Numbered from the stretch's first letter, positions 9,533 through 18,088 are shown. The stretch is DNA of 64,000 nt from Opitutus sp. GAS368 (GCF_900104925.1 NZ_LT629735.1:186001-250000), one strand, 5' to 3'. The notes: generated from the sequence alone by a model not told the origin. Numbers and translations are program-made.

Positions 9533-11338
9533 TTTTTGCTTGGCCACCCAATCCTTAATGTGCTCGTCCAGCACACTTAGGGGAACCGCGCCGTTCTTCA
9601 GCACCTCGTCATGAAAGAGGCGCACATCGAACTTCTTGCCCAGTTCCTGCGTGGCGTAGGCGCGCAGTTCCTTGATTTTCAGCTCCCCAAGCTTGTAGGC
9701 CAGTGCCTGGCCGGGCCACACGATGTAGCGGTCGATTTCGACGACAATGTCGTGCTCCGACTTGCTGGAGTTGGCCTTGAAGTAATCGATGGCCTGCTGG
9801 CGCGACCAGCCGAGCGCATGCATGCCGGTGTCGGTCACGAGCCGGATCGCGCGCCAGATCTCGAAGGTCAGCTGGCCGAACTTGTCGTAGGGATCGGTGT
9901 AGAAACCCATCTCCTCGCCGAGGCTCTCGGAATAAAGCCCCCACCCCTCGACGAACGCCGTGTAACCGCCGTATTTCCGGAAGTCCGGCAGGTCGCCCAT
10001 CTCCTGGGCGAGCGAGATCTGCAGGTGGTGGCCGGGCACGGCCTCATGCAGGGTCAGCGGCTGCATTTCCCATTTCGGCCGCGTGTTCAGGGCGTAGGTG
10101 TTGGCATAGAAATAACCGGGCCGGCCCGTCTCCGGCGCTCCGCCGTTGTAGTAAGCGGTGGTCTGCGACTTCTCGGCATAGGCCGGCACCTCGATCACAC
10201 CATAGGGCAGGCGCGGCAGGGTCTTGAACAGCTTGGCCAGCTGGGGGTCGGCGCGCTTCGCGATGTCGCGATAGGCGCGCATCAAGTCCTCCTTGTTGGT
10301 GAAAAAGAATTTCGGGTCGGTCTGCAGGTAGGTGAAAAACTCCGGCATCGTGCCCTTGAAGCCGGTCTGGTCCTTGATCTTTTCCATCTCCGCCCGGATC
10401 CGCTTCACCTCCGCGAGGCCGATCTCGTGGATTTTTTGCGCGGTCAGGTCGGTCGAGGTCTGCGTCTTGATGCGCCACGCATAATAGGCCGCTCCATCCG
10501 GCAATGCGGACGCGGCGATGGTCTGGCGCGCGCCCGGCAGATATTTCGTGGTGATGAACTGTTCCAGCCGCTGGAACGCCGGCCGCACCTGCTCGGCGTA
10601 GCTCTTGGCCGCCGCGGCGCGCAGCCGGGTGCCCGCCTCGCCCGGCACGGTCGGCGGCAGGTCGTTGAAGCCGGCCAGCAGCGGACTCTTGAACGCCTCC
10701 TCGGGAATCTGGGCGTGCACCTGCTCCGGCACATCCCGCAGCGTGATCTGCGGCGGCGTGAAGCCGTGCTTCAGGCCCTCTTCCAGCAGCGCGATGACCT
10801 GGTCCACCTCGGCCGGCAGCGCCTGCAACCGCGCCAGCTGGTTCTCCAGCTGCCCGGAGGTCTGGTTGGGCATCATGCTGAAAAGCTGCGCGGCGTCCTG
10901 CTGGATGCCGCCGAGTTGGGTGACTTGGTAATACTCCGTGGGGAAGCGATTGCCCTCGAGCGCCTCCGCCGCCTGGCGTTTGAACAGGTCGAAGTTGACC
11001 TGGTCCGCCGGCGTCAGCTGCGCGCGATCGATGGTCGCGAGCACCCGCAGTTCCTCGCCGGGCAACTGGCGGCGGGCGGCGATGGCGGCGGGCGAGAGGT
11101 CCGTCCATTTCATGTCGTAACCGGGGACGCCCAGGTAGGTCGCCAGCTCGGGGGAGACCTCCAGGGTGATGGCCCAGTCGACCTTGAAGAGCTCGTGCAA
11201 CCGGGCCGCCTCGGGGGTTTTGCCTTTGGTCGCGACGACGGCCTCGTAACGCGCGACAAAGTCATCGGCTCGCACCGACACAAAAAAAGCGGCCCCGAAA
11301 CCGAGAGCCGCCGCCAGAAAACGAAGTTTGCTACGCAT
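9527..11338 (-). CDS. Exported DUF885 family protein (probable metallopeptidase-like)
   Basis: A 603-residue DUF885 protein with an N-terminal signal peptide, RSKLRFLAAALGFGAAFF, ending near VRADDF. The family motif HEAVPGHHLQ, a likely metal-binding site, lies about two thirds along, followed by AFVEGWGLYSESLGEEMG. DUF885 proteins resemble zinc carboxypeptidase-like hydrolases, but a substrate cannot be named here. The ATG at 11338 is chosen because the signal peptide follows it directly; the frame is open further upstream but overlaps folA there. The gene is divergent from folA with a 42-bp gap, so the two share a promoter region. Its stop codon lies inside a palindromic repeat. Confidence 0.85.
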   Translation of the reverse strand: MRSKLRFLAAALGFGAAFFVSVRADDFVARYEAVVATKGKTPEAARLHELFKVDWAITLEVSPELATYLGVPGYDMKWTDLSPAAIAARRQLPGEELRVLATIDRAQLTPADQVNFDLFKRQAAEALEGNRFPTEYYQVTQLGGIQQDAAQLFSMMPNQTSGQLENQLARLQALPAEVDQVIALLEEGLKHGFTPPQITLRDVPEQVHAQIPEEAFKSPLLAGFNDLPPTVPGEAGTRLRAAAAKSYAEQVRPAFQRLEQFITTKYLPGARQTIAASALPDGAAYYAWRIKTQTSTDLTAQKIHEIGLAEVKRIRAEMEKIKDQTGFKGTMPEFFTYLQTDPKFFFTNKEDLMRAYRDIAKRADPQLAKLFKTLPRLPYGVIEVPAYAEKSQTTAYYNGGAPETGRPGYFYANTYALNTRPKWEMQPLTLHEAVPGHHLQISLAQEMGDLPDFRKYGGYTAFVEGWGLYSESLGEEMGFYTDPYDKFGQLTFEIWRAIRLVTDTGMHALGWSRQQAIDYFKANSSKSEHDIVVEIDRYIVWPGQALAYKLGELKIKELRAYATQELGKKFDVRLFHDEVLKNGAVPLSVLDEHIKDWVAKQKL

Positions 11339-11380
11339 GCGATCGAGCCTTGGACTCCGGGGCCCTGACGCAACACCGCA

Positions 11381-11872
11381 ATGCCCAAGCCGCTCAACCT
11401 GATTGTCGCCTGCGCCGAAAACCGCGTCATGGGCCGCGCCGGCCGGCTGCCCTTCCATATCCCGGAGGACAAGGCCTGGTTCCACGCCAAGACCGCCGGC
11501 CAGACCGTCGTGCTCGGCCGGATCGGTTTCGCGAGCTGGTCCAAAGCGCTCGCCGATGGCCGCCAGCCCGTGGTGATCACCCGCGACCAATCGCTGGCGT
11601 CGGATCGCGTGCGCCTCGCCGGCACTGTCGCCGAGGCCTTGGCCATCGCGCAGACCCTGCCCGGCGAAATCATGATCTGCGGCGGCCAACGGATTTATGA
11701 GGAGACGCTGCCAATCGCCGACCGTCTCCTGCTGACGCTCGTGCATGCCGAGGTTCCGGGCGACACCTGGTTCCCCGAATGGCGGCACCTGCCCTGGCGC
11801 GAGTCGTGGCGGAAGGAAAGCCGCGACGCGAACTACCGGTATACCTTCAGCGTGCTGGAGCGCGTTCCCTAA
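11381..11872 (+). CDS. folA: Dihydrofolate reductase
   Basis: NADPH-dependent reduction of dihydrofolate to tetrahydrofolate. At 163 residues it has the usual length and order: LIVACAENRVMGRAGRLPF at the N-terminus, the acidic residue in IPEDKAWF, TVVLGR for NADPH binding, IMICGGQRIYEETLP, and GDTWFPEW near the C-terminus. The W of the common LPWH motif is F here, a tolerated change. It is divergent from the DUF885 gene. Downstream lie about 40 bp of unassigned sequence and then the remains of a domain read on the other strand. Confidence 0.92.
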   Translation: MPKPLNLIVACAENRVMGRAGRLPFHIPEDKAWFHAKTAGQTVVLGRIGFASWSKALADGRQPVVITRDQSLASDRVRLAGTVAEALAIAQTLPGEIMICGGQRIYEETLPIADRLLLTLVHAEVPGDTWFPEWRHLPWRESWRKESRDANYRYTFSVLERVP

Positions 11873-11910
11873 TCACGGCGTTCTGGTCCCGCGCGGGCCC
11901 GGGCCATTTA

Positions 11911-12106
11911 ATGCAGGGCGAACGCCATGATTTCCCCGCGCCATCGCGCTCTAACCAGATCTCCGCCTTCACACCGGTGATGCTGTAGCGGCGGGCGGCC
12001 GCAGCTTAAGGCGCGACTGGTTGGTGGCCTGCAGGAACAGCGGCTTGCCGTCCGCGGTGATTGCCATGACGAAAGATGCCGTGAACGGATAGCTGCCCGG
12101 AAACTC
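11911..12106 (-). pseudogene. Broken C-terminal domain of the beta-lactamase-like gene
   Basis: On the minus strand, directly after the TGA stop of the serine hydrolase gene, the same frame continues with EFPGSYPFTASFVMAITADG and then KPLFLQATNQSRLKL. This resembles the DUF3471-type C-terminal domain that often follows a class C beta-lactamase domain. After LKL the match jumps frame to RYSITGVKAEIWLERDGAG and again to EIMAFALH, where a TAA ends it. One nonsense codon and at least two frameshifts are therefore needed to explain it. It is a degraded part of a once longer gene. Confidence 0.65.
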
Positions 12107-13186
12107 TCACTCGGGCCGCTTCTCCACGGGGACGGTGGAGGCGTTGGGCGGTGGCATCTGCCCCGCCAGCAGGTTGAAACCCAGCGATTCCAGGCTGTGG
12201 GATTGATTCGCGAGAATCACTATGCCGGTCTTCCTGGCTGGATTGAGCGCAACAAAGCTCCGGTAGCCGCCCGTGGCCCCATTATGCCAGATCAGCGTGG
12301 AGTCGTCGCGCCGTTCAATCTGCCAGGCGAGACCAATCTGCCGCGTGGGAACATAACCTGACACCCGCGGACGCAATGTTTCCGCCAGCACCGCCTGCAA
12401 GGGCGTGGTTCTCAGCCCGAGGCAGGCTTGCACGAATTTCGCCAGGTCCCGACTGGTTGAAACCATCGCCAGGGCGGGAGCGTAAGCGTTCAGATCCCAG
12501 TGCACGATCATCCCGGCCTTGTTATGGCCCGGCGCCAGGCGGGCGGCGCCGGCTTCGCGCCAGGAAATAACCGTGTCATTGAGTTCCAGCGGCCTCAACA
12601 CCCGTTCCTTCAGCAAGTCGGCATACGACTTCCCCCAGGCGCTGGCCAGGGCCTGGCCAAGGACCGCAAAACTGAGATTCGAATTGAACAGCCCCGGGCC
12701 CGGTTTCGCCGTCGGCGCAACCGACGCAAATAATTCCAGCAGCGACGTCAGTGTCTCCCCCGCATAGGGATTGGGCAAATCGTAACCGATTTTGTCCGCA
12801 TACGTGAGCGGCAGTCCCGCGGTGTGGGTGGCAAGCTGCAGATAAGTAACCCGACTGGGGGCGAAGGGCGGTCCGACCGGCGCCTCCAACAACACCTTGC
12901 CCGCCTGAACCGCATCGGCGAGCAGCACGGCCGTGAATACCTTGGTGATTGAGCCGATCTCGAACTGCGTATCGGGCGTGATCGCGGAAACTCCGGCCGC
13001 GTCGTCCAATTTACCGGCGTTATAAAAGGTGACGCCGTCGGCATTCACATAGGCAATCACAATGCCGCCCGGTCGCTGCTCCAGCCATTTTTGGAGCGTC
13101 TCATCAAGGTTGGCCGGTATGGCGGCTTGCACCGCCCCGGCCGCGCTGAAAACGGCGAGAGACAAACCGGGGAGAAATTGGCCCAT
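12107..13186 (-). CDS. Class C beta-lactamase-type serine hydrolase, truncated and probably inactive
   Basis: A 359-residue exported penicillin-binding-protein-like hydrolase with a signal peptide ending near AVQAA. The nucleophile motif SITK is present (S79-K82), as is a HxG-type third motif, IWHNGATGGYRS. The second motif, normally YxN in the context PGxxFxYSNxxY, reads FNSN (residues 167-170), so the catalytic tyrosine is replaced by asparagine. A TGA cuts off a C-terminal domain whose remains follow downstream. Together these suggest an inactive or decaying gene. The ATG at 13186 begins the signal peptide. Related proteins act as esterases, peptidases or beta-lactamases; no substrate can be assigned. 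Confidence 0.75.
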   Translation of the reverse strand: MGQFLPGLSLAVFSAAGAVQAAIPANLDETLQKWLEQRPGGIVIAYVNADGVTFYNAGKLDDAAGVSAITPDTQFEIGSITKVFTAVLLADAVQAGKVLLEAPVGPPFAPSRVTYLQLATHTAGLPLTYADKIGYDLPNPYAGETLTSLLELFASVAPTAKPGPGLFNSNLSFAVLGQALASAWGKSYADLLKERVLRPLELNDTVISWREAGAARLAPGHNKAGMIVHWDLNAYAPALAMVSTSRDLAKFVQACLGLRTTPLQAVLAETLRPRVSGYVPTRQIGLAWQIERRDDSTLIWHNGATGGYRSFVALNPARKTGIVILANQSHSLESLGFNLLAGQMPPPNASTVPVEKRPE

Positions 13187-13221
13187 GGGTAAAAAGCGGA
13201 ATAGGCAGATGCCGGGCGACG

Positions 13222-13749
13222 CTAAGCTCGCAGAGCGGCGTGGGCTTTGGCGACCTCAATATATTTCTCCGCCCAGCCACGCAGCCCCAGCAGCTCCGGC
13301 CCGGCCAGCGGACGGACCACCTTGGCCGGTGAACCAAGAATCATTGATCCCGGCGGCGCGACAAAACGCTGCGTCACCAGCGAGTTCGCCCCGACGATGC
13401 AGTGATCGCCGATCTTCGCGCCGTCCATGATGGTGGCCCCCATGCCGATCAGGCACTCGTCGCCGACCTCGCAAGCATGAATGATGGCGCTGTGGCCGAT
13501 GGTGCAGTAACGGCCGACCTTGACGCCATGGTCGTCCGCCAGGTGGACCATCGTCAGGTCTTGGATATTGGTGCCCTCCCCGATCTCGATCGAGTTGATG
13601 TCACCGCGCAGCACGCAGCCATACCACACGCTGCTGTGGGCTCCAAGACTCACGTCGCCGAGCACCGTCGCGTTCGCCGCGACAAAGGCGGCCCGCGCCG
13701 TGTCGGGTTTCTTGCCGAGATGCCGCGCCAGCCGCTGCTTGAGATCCAT
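13222..13749 (-). CDS. Gamma carbonic anhydrase-like hexapeptide repeat protein
   Basis: A 175-residue left-handed beta-helix protein of the YrdA/gamma carbonic anhydrase family. Hexapeptide repeats run from about residue 25 to 140 (for example ANATVLGDVSLGAHSSVWYG). The metal-ligand histidines are visible in TMVHLADD and in GHSAIIHACEVG. Many members bind zinc but show little carbonic anhydrase activity, so the reaction is uncertain. The start MDLKQRLARHLG is unambiguous. The upstream gene on the same strand encodes a 43-residue membrane peptide; no operon partner explains its function. Confidence 0.88.
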   Translation of the reverse strand: MDLKQRLARHLGKKPDTARAAFVAANATVLGDVSLGAHSSVWYGCVLRGDINSIEIGEGTNIQDLTMVHLADDHGVKVGRYCTIGHSAIIHACEVGDECLIGMGATIMDGAKIGDHCIVGANSLVTQRFVAPPGSMILGSPAKVVRPLAGPELLGLRGWAEKYIEVAKAHAALRA

Positions 13750-13791
13750 GCGCGGACTCTAGCCGGAGTTGGTCCGGCGCCAAGCATGCAG

Positions 13792-13923
13792 TCAGTGGCC
13801 GGGTTTGGGTGGCAGCGATTTGCCGCCGGCCAGCCAGACGAGCAGCCCCAAACCGCAGACGACGCCCACCGCGAGCGCCGCCGTCAGTCCGCCGAGCATC
13901 ATAATGAGATCGATTAGGTTCAT
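13792..13923 (-). CDS. 43-residue single-span membrane protein
   Basis: A small open frame starting MNLIDLIMMLGGL and ending PPKPGH, with one long hydrophobic segment at about residues 5-32 and a short, lysine- and proline-containing tail. Codon use is GC-rich at third positions, as in its neighbours. It lies between the carbonic anhydrase-like gene and nupC on the same strand. No clear ribosome binding site is visible, and I do not recognise the family. It may be a membrane microprotein or a chance frame. Confidence 0.4.
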   Translation of the reverse strand: MNLIDLIMMLGGLTAALAVGVVCGLGLLVWLAGGKSLPPKPGH

Positions 13924-14045
13924 GTTGGTGGTGGCCCGTTGGTGAGACGATGAATCCCGCGGGACGTTACCAGCCAGTGCAAACCGGCCCGCGCGCGGCC
14001 GGCTTGAGGGCTTTTACCAGATCTTCAATCCCCTCAGGCAAAGCC

Positions 14046-14081
14046 TGTAGCGAGACTAGGGCGCGGCCTTATCCGCGCGCC
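14046..14081. repeat. Half or decayed palindromic repeat at the nupC 3' end
   Basis: Begins CTGTAGCGAGACTAGG and contains the imperfect hairpin GGCGCGGCCTTATCCGCGCGCC. It ends 2 bp from the nupC stop codon. It looks like one arm of the TGTAG-bounded elements found elsewhere in the window and may act as a transcription end signal for nupC. Confidence 0.45.
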
Positions 14082-14083
14082 GT

Positions 14084-15343
14084 TCAGATGATGATGCCGG
14101 CCAAGGTCGCCGAGAGATACGAGGCGAGCGTGCCGCAAAGGAGGGCCTTCAGGCCGAGCTTGGCCAGGTCAGTGCGACGCTCGGGCGCGAGGGCGCCGAT
14201 GCCGCCGATCTGCATGCCGACGCTGCTGAAATTGGCGAAGCCGCAGATGGCGATGCTGAGGATGAGCAAGCCCTTCTCCGTGACAATCGGCACCCGGTGC
14301 GTGGTCAGGTTCTGGAAGGCCACGAATTCGTTGATCGTCAGCTTCTGGCCGAGCAGCGTCGCCACATTGTTGATGTCCTCGGAAGGCACGCCCATCGCCC
14401 AGGCCATCGGGTAGAAGAATTTGCCGAAGATCCAGTTCAAGGTGAGGTCGAAGCCCGGGTTGAACAGGTGGCCGATGGCAACCAGGATCCAGTCGATGCA
14501 GGCGATGACGGCGATGAACCCGATGAGCATGGCGATGACGTTCATCGCGATCTTGAAGCCGTCCCCCGCCCCGTGCGACACGGCGTCGATCACGTTGCTG
14601 TAGCCGCTCTTCACCTCGAGCTTCACCGTGCCCATTGTCTGGCTCTCCTGCGTCTCGGGGAAGACGATCTTGGCGATGACCAGCGCGCCCGGCGCGGCCA
14701 TCAGCGAGGCGGTGATCAGCTTGGGGGCGAGGTCCATGCCAGCCGCGGCGCCCATGTTGGCGTAGACGACCAGGATGCCGCCGGCGATGCAGGCGAGGCT
14801 GCCGCTCATCGAGGCGAGCAGCTCGCTGTTGGTCATGCCCGCGAGGTAAGGCCGGATCATCACCTGCGCCTCCACCTGGCCGACAAAGGCGCTGGCGACG
14901 TTGCTCAGCGCCTCCGCGCCGCTGACCCGCATGACAAAGTTCATCGCCCGGGCGATGATCGCCACCACCCGCTGCATGATGCCGAAGTGGTAGAGGATGG
15001 CCACCAGCGCGCAGACCAGGATGATGGTTGCCGTGACGTTGAAGGCGAAGACGAAGCCGCCGGCGAGGTAGTTGCCGGTTTGGCCGAACTGATCCACGAT
15101 GATGCCGCCGTAGACGAAGGCCGCGCCCTGCCGGGCGAACTCCTCGAGCTTGCCCATGCCATGGCCAAGGATGGAAAAGAACCGCGCCACCGGCCCGACC
15201 TTGAAGATCAGGAGGGCGATCACCACCTGCAGCGCGATGCCGGTGCCCACGAGCCGCCAGTTGATGCGTGAGCGGTTGTTCGAAAACAGGATCGCAATGC
15301 CGAGGATGAAGGCGACGCCGAGCAAACCATGTAGACGGTCCAT
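14084..15343 (-). CDS. NupC-type concentrative nucleoside transporter
   Basis: A 419-residue inner-membrane cation-coupled nucleoside importer of the CNT family. About eight to ten membrane segments are visible, starting GLLGVAFILGIAILF. Family regions include GKLEEFARQGAAFVYGG, the substrate/ion-binding segment FVGQVEAQVMIRPYLAGMT, and GAAAGMDLAPKLITAS. The ATG at 15343 is preceded by a purine-poor leader; upstream frame extension adds only non-membrane sequence, so it was not used. It stands alone between a small membrane protein gene and a divergent lipoprotein gene. Substrate preference between purine and pyrimidine nucleosides cannot be read. Confidence 0.9.
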   Translation of the reverse strand: MDRLHGLLGVAFILGIAILFSNNRSRINWRLVGTGIALQVVIALLIFKVGPVARFFSILGHGMGKLEEFARQGAAFVYGGIIVDQFGQTGNYLAGGFVFAFNVTATIILVCALVAILYHFGIMQRVVAIIARAMNFVMRVSGAEALSNVASAFVGQVEAQVMIRPYLAGMTNSELLASMSGSLACIAGGILVVYANMGAAAGMDLAPKLITASLMAAPGALVIAKIVFPETQESQTMGTVKLEVKSGYSNVIDAVSHGAGDGFKIAMNVIAMLIGFIAVIACIDWILVAIGHLFNPGFDLTLNWIFGKFFYPMAWAMGVPSEDINNVATLLGQKLTINEFVAFQNLTTHRVPIVTEKGLLILSIAICGFANFSSVGMQIGGIGALAPERRTDLAKLGLKALLCGTLASYLSATLAGIII

Positions 15344-15481
15344 AGAGGGGATTGGGGTGTAGGTTGCGCGGACACTGCGCAAGCCGGCCCGTGAATTCAA
15401 CCCCGATAGTGGCCGGCCGGCCCACCCGGCGCCCAACTCCAGGGTTGAAACCGCCCCGGTCGCCGGGCTTTAGTCGTCCCG

Positions 15482-15985
15482 ATGCCGTTGCGAAGTTTCT
15501 CCCTCCCTCTGCTGGCTGCCCTGCTGCTCGCCGGTTGCACCAGCGCTCCGGCTCCTGCCGGCAAACTGGCACCTGCGGCCGCGCCAACCGGTCCGGTGCC
15601 CGCCGGCCCCGCGAAGGTCGCACTGCCGCCCGCCAGCATCCGCGGTTCGCAAGAGTCGAGCACGCTGCTCGACAACTTCACCGCGTTCATCATCGCGGTG
15701 GACGGACGGGCCGTGACCGTCGGGCGCAAAGGTTGGAACCAGCCGGTGTCACTCACCGCGGGCCAGCATCGCCTGGCGGTCGAATTCAACCGCGGGGTCT
15801 TTATCGCGCGCACCGAGCTGCCGCTGGACGCCAAATCCGGCGCCGCCTACGAGCTTCGGTACGCCAGCGACGCCCAGGTCTATGGCGGGCACTCCTACTG
15901 CGAATTCTGGGTCGTGGACCTCGCCACGGGCGAAAAGGCCACGGCCGTCAAGCGCATCGGGCTCAGCAACGTGAAAGGCGGCTGA
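15482..15985 (+). CDS. Lipoprotein with a PEGA-like C-terminal region
   Basis: A 167-residue predicted lipoprotein. The signal peptide ends in LLLAGC, a clear lipobox with the acylated cysteine near residue 19, followed by an Ala/Pro-rich linker (about 20-55). The rest, with a pattern like VDGRAVTVG ... PVSLTAGQHRLAVEF, resembles PEGA-type surface domains, with a tyrosine-rich segment AAYELRYASDAQVYGG. I do not recognise a named family. It converges with the ydbL-like gene 6 bp away, so it is not part of that operon. It is probably anchored in the cell envelope. Confidence 0.7.
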   Translation: MPLRSFSLPLLAALLLAGCTSAPAPAGKLAPAAAPTGPVPAGPAKVALPPASIRGSQESSTLLDNFTAFIIAVDGRAVTVGRKGWNQPVSLTAGQHRLAVEFNRGVFIARTELPLDAKSGAAYELRYASDAQVYGGHSYCEFWVVDLATGEKATAVKRIGLSNVKGG

Positions 15986-15991
15986 AGCCGC

Positions 15992-16357
15992 CTATTTCTT
16001 CTTCCACGCGCCGGACTCATCCTGCAGCCAGACGCCAGGCTTGCTGTTCGCGGCGATCTGCTTGGCGCGGGCCCGGGCGACCGAATCGGAGGAGGCGCCG
16101 GTCTCCTTGGCAATGAGGGCATAGACCGCCTCGCGGTCGCGGTTCTCGTCGGATACCACGCTGCCGGAGCCGGGCTTGCGCTCCTCGAGGAGGCCGCGGT
16201 TGTTCTCCCCGAGGATTTCCCGGGCTTTGAACGCATCGATCTGCGGCAGGCGTTGTTCCATGCGATGGCGGATGTCGGCCGCGGTTTCGGCGAAGGCCGT
16301 GACCGTCAGCAGGCAGAGGGCGGCAAACAGGGTGCAGAGTCGGGTTTTCATGGTCAT
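15992..16357 (-). CDS. ydbL: YdbL-like periplasmic DUF1318 protein
   Basis: A 121-residue exported protein with a signal peptide ending TAFAETA. It shares the E. coli YdbL pattern: a helical middle (REAVYALIAKETGASSD), then KQIAANSKPG and the C-terminal GVWLQDESGAWKKK, matching the YdbL end. In E. coli YdbL works with YnbE and YdbH in transporting phospholipid to the outer membrane. The start at 16357 is chosen because GAGGAGA lies 5 bases before it and it overlaps the ynbE-like stop by 4 bp. It is the last gene of the ydbH-ynbE-ydbL-type operon. Confidence 0.82.
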   Translation of the reverse strand: MTMKTRLCTLFAALCLLTVTAFAETAADIRHRMEQRLPQIDAFKAREILGENNRGLLEERKPGSGSVVSDENRDREAVYALIAKETGASSDSVARARAKQIAANSKPGVWLQDESGAWKKK

Positions 16358-16554
16358 TTGGTCTCCTCGTGAGCGATCGTGGCGGACTTCTTGTCGAGGT
16401 CGCCGAAGAAATCGTCGAGCGCCTTCTCCACCTTCACGTTCACGTCGACCGTGATGTGGATCGGCTTCACCTCGATGGGCGCGGTCGTGACGTTGAGGCA
16501 GCCGCCCAGCAGGAGCGGCGCAAGGGCGAGGGTCAAAAGGTGTCGACGGTTCAT
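16354..16554 (-). CDS. ynbE: YnbE-like outer-membrane lipoprotein
   Basis: A 66-residue lipoprotein with lipobox LLLGGC (cysteine 19). The mature part IEVKPIHITVDVNVKVEKAL strongly resembles E. coli YnbE, a short beta-strand-forming lipoprotein that pairs with the end of YdbH so that the bridge reaches the outer membrane. It lies between the YdbH-like gene (40-bp gap) and the YdbL-like gene (4-bp overlap) in the same order as in E. coli, which strengthens the call despite its small size. Confidence 0.82.
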   Translation of the reverse strand: MNRRHLLTLALAPLLLGGCLNVTTAPIEVKPIHITVDVNVKVEKALDDFFGDLDKKSATIAHEETK

Positions 16555-16594
16555 GCGGGAGGTGAAGCTTAGTCAGCGCCAGAGGTCAAAGGTT

Positions 16595-18088
16595 TCAAGG
16601 TTTGGACCCGAAACTGACGCGGGAGTCGAGCCCGAGGTTGATGAGCCTTTCCAGCGGGCCGTTGACATTGAGGTCGAGAATCACCGGCGCCTTCACGTTG
16701 GGGTCCACCGGTTCGCCGGCCAGATGCAACTGGGCGGAACGGCCCGGCGGGGCGCCGGGCGGCCGGATGTCGAGCCGCATCTCGGTGATCTTGAGCTTGA
16801 GCAGGCCGGACTCGACCTTCTTAAGCACGGCGTAGCTCGGGCTGCTGGGCGAGGCGCCACCGGTGAGCAGGCCGTTGGCATTGAACTGGATTTCGGCGTA
16901 AACGCCGGGCTTGAGCTCCAACCAGCCCGTGCCGAGCCGCAGGCCGCTGTCGTCGATGCGGATCGGGAAGCGCCCGTTCACGCGGCCCACGGCCTTGGCC
17001 GGCAGATCCTTGGTCAGTGCCATGACTTGCTCGACATCGATGCCTTCCACCAGCACCACGGTCTCGAGCTCGCGCAAACTGAGGAAGTAGTTGAAGGGTT
17101 CCATCGCCACGGTCCCCCCGAGGGCCTTGAACGTCGCCTTGCTGACGACCATCTTGTTGGTGTCCGCGAAGGCAAAGACGCAATCGAGATCCTGCAGCGC
17201 CAGCTGACCCGTTCGCACCTCGCGGATCCGCATGGTGCCTGGCTTGGTGGCGAACCGGACGAAATCGGTGAACTCCAAGTTGGCCTCCAGGCCCTCGGCC
17301 GTTACAGCGAGGGCGGTATTGCTGGCCCGCCCGTCACGCAAGCGCACGGTGCCGGTGGTGGTCAGCTTCTTCCCCACCAGCCGGCCTTCCGCGCTGCCGG
17401 TGAACTTTCCCTCAAGCTCCCACGCCCCGCCGGGAAGCAGCACGATCCGGCGCACAAATTCCTGCCACGCCTTCACGTCAAGCGCCACCGCGGGCAGCTT
17501 GAAAGCCAGCTCGTCCCGCGTCATGTCATAGCTGCCCTCCCCCTGCACGCTGAGGCCGGGACCATCCGCCTGCACGTGGCCGGTCCAGGTGTTTCCGGGC
17601 GTCAGGCGCGCCTCAAGCTTCACGGTAATTTCCTGCGCGGGCACCGCGGCGGCCTTCACCACCAACCGACCGTCCAGGGCCAGCTCCTCCAGCGGCGTCT
17701 GCCACGGCTGGACCTTCGCCTGGCCGTTCTGGTAGGTGGACCAGGTGAAGGGACTGGTGTCCGATCCGTCGACAGTGATGGGCACGCGGGCCTGCTCCAC
17801 GCGGACGGTGCCGAGCGAGGGGGTCCACCAGTGCGCGCGGGTGAAGGTCACGCGCTTGGCGGCAAACCCCTGCGTGCGGACCGAGAAGCCGATGTCCTCC
17901 ACGACCACCCGCCACGGCGAGGCCTCGGTGATCGTGAACTTGATCTCGGAGGCGCCCGCCAGCTGCAGCAGGGCATTCACGGCGAGACCGGTTAGCGCCT
18001 GCCGCGCCAGCAGGCCCGCCGTCAACAGCGTGACGGCCAGCCCGGCCGCGCCCAGCAGCATGCGGCGTTTGCTCAGGGTTATAGTCAT
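16595..18088 (-). CDS. ydbH: YdbH-like AsmA-family intermembrane lipid transport protein, short form
   Basis: A 497-residue envelope protein with one N-terminal membrane anchor (about 10-32, GAAGLAVTLLTAGLLARQAL) and a long beta-rich periplasmic part. AsmA-like proteins of this type (TamB, YhdP, YdbH) form hydrophobic grooves that carry phospholipids between the membranes. The C-terminal third (EMRLDIRPPG ... VILDLNVNGPLERLINLGLD) resembles the conserved YdbH end. E. coli YdbH has about 880 residues, so this form is little more than half as long. The identification rests mainly on the adjacent ynbE- and ydbL-like genes and the fold pattern. Confidence 0.75.
   Translation of the reverse strand: MTITLSKRRMLLGAAGLAVTLLTAGLLARQALTGLAVNALLQLAGASEIKFTITEASPWRVVVEDIGFSVRTQGFAAKRVTFTRAHWWTPSLGTVRVEQARVPITVDGSDTSPFTWSTYQNGQAKVQPWQTPLEELALDGRLVVKAAAVPAQEITVKLEARLTPGNTWTGHVQADGPGLSVQGEGSYDMTRDELAFKLPAVALDVKAWQEFVRRIVLLPGGAWELEGKFTGSAEGRLVGKKLTTTGTVRLRDGRASNTALAVTAEGLEANLEFTDFVRFATKPGTMRIREVRTGQLALQDLDCVFAFADTNKMVVSKATFKALGGTVAMEPFNYFLSLRELETVVLVEGIDVEQVMALTKDLPAKAVGRVNGRFPIRIDDSGLRLGTGWLELKPGVYAEIQFNANGLLTGGASPSSPSYAVLKKVESGLLKLKITEMRLDIRPPGAPPGRSAQLHLAGEPVDPNVKAPVILDLNVNGPLERLINLGLDSRVSFGSKP

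Noticed and set aside
16379-17995. Long open frame on the plus strand opposite the YdbH-like gene
   Set aside because: It is antisense to a gene with clear operon context. Its translation is full of Arg, His and Gly with no domain, typical of frames opened by GC-rich third-position bias. Similar long frames opposite the nitrate reductase, ald, clpX and ftsH genes were rejected for the same reason.
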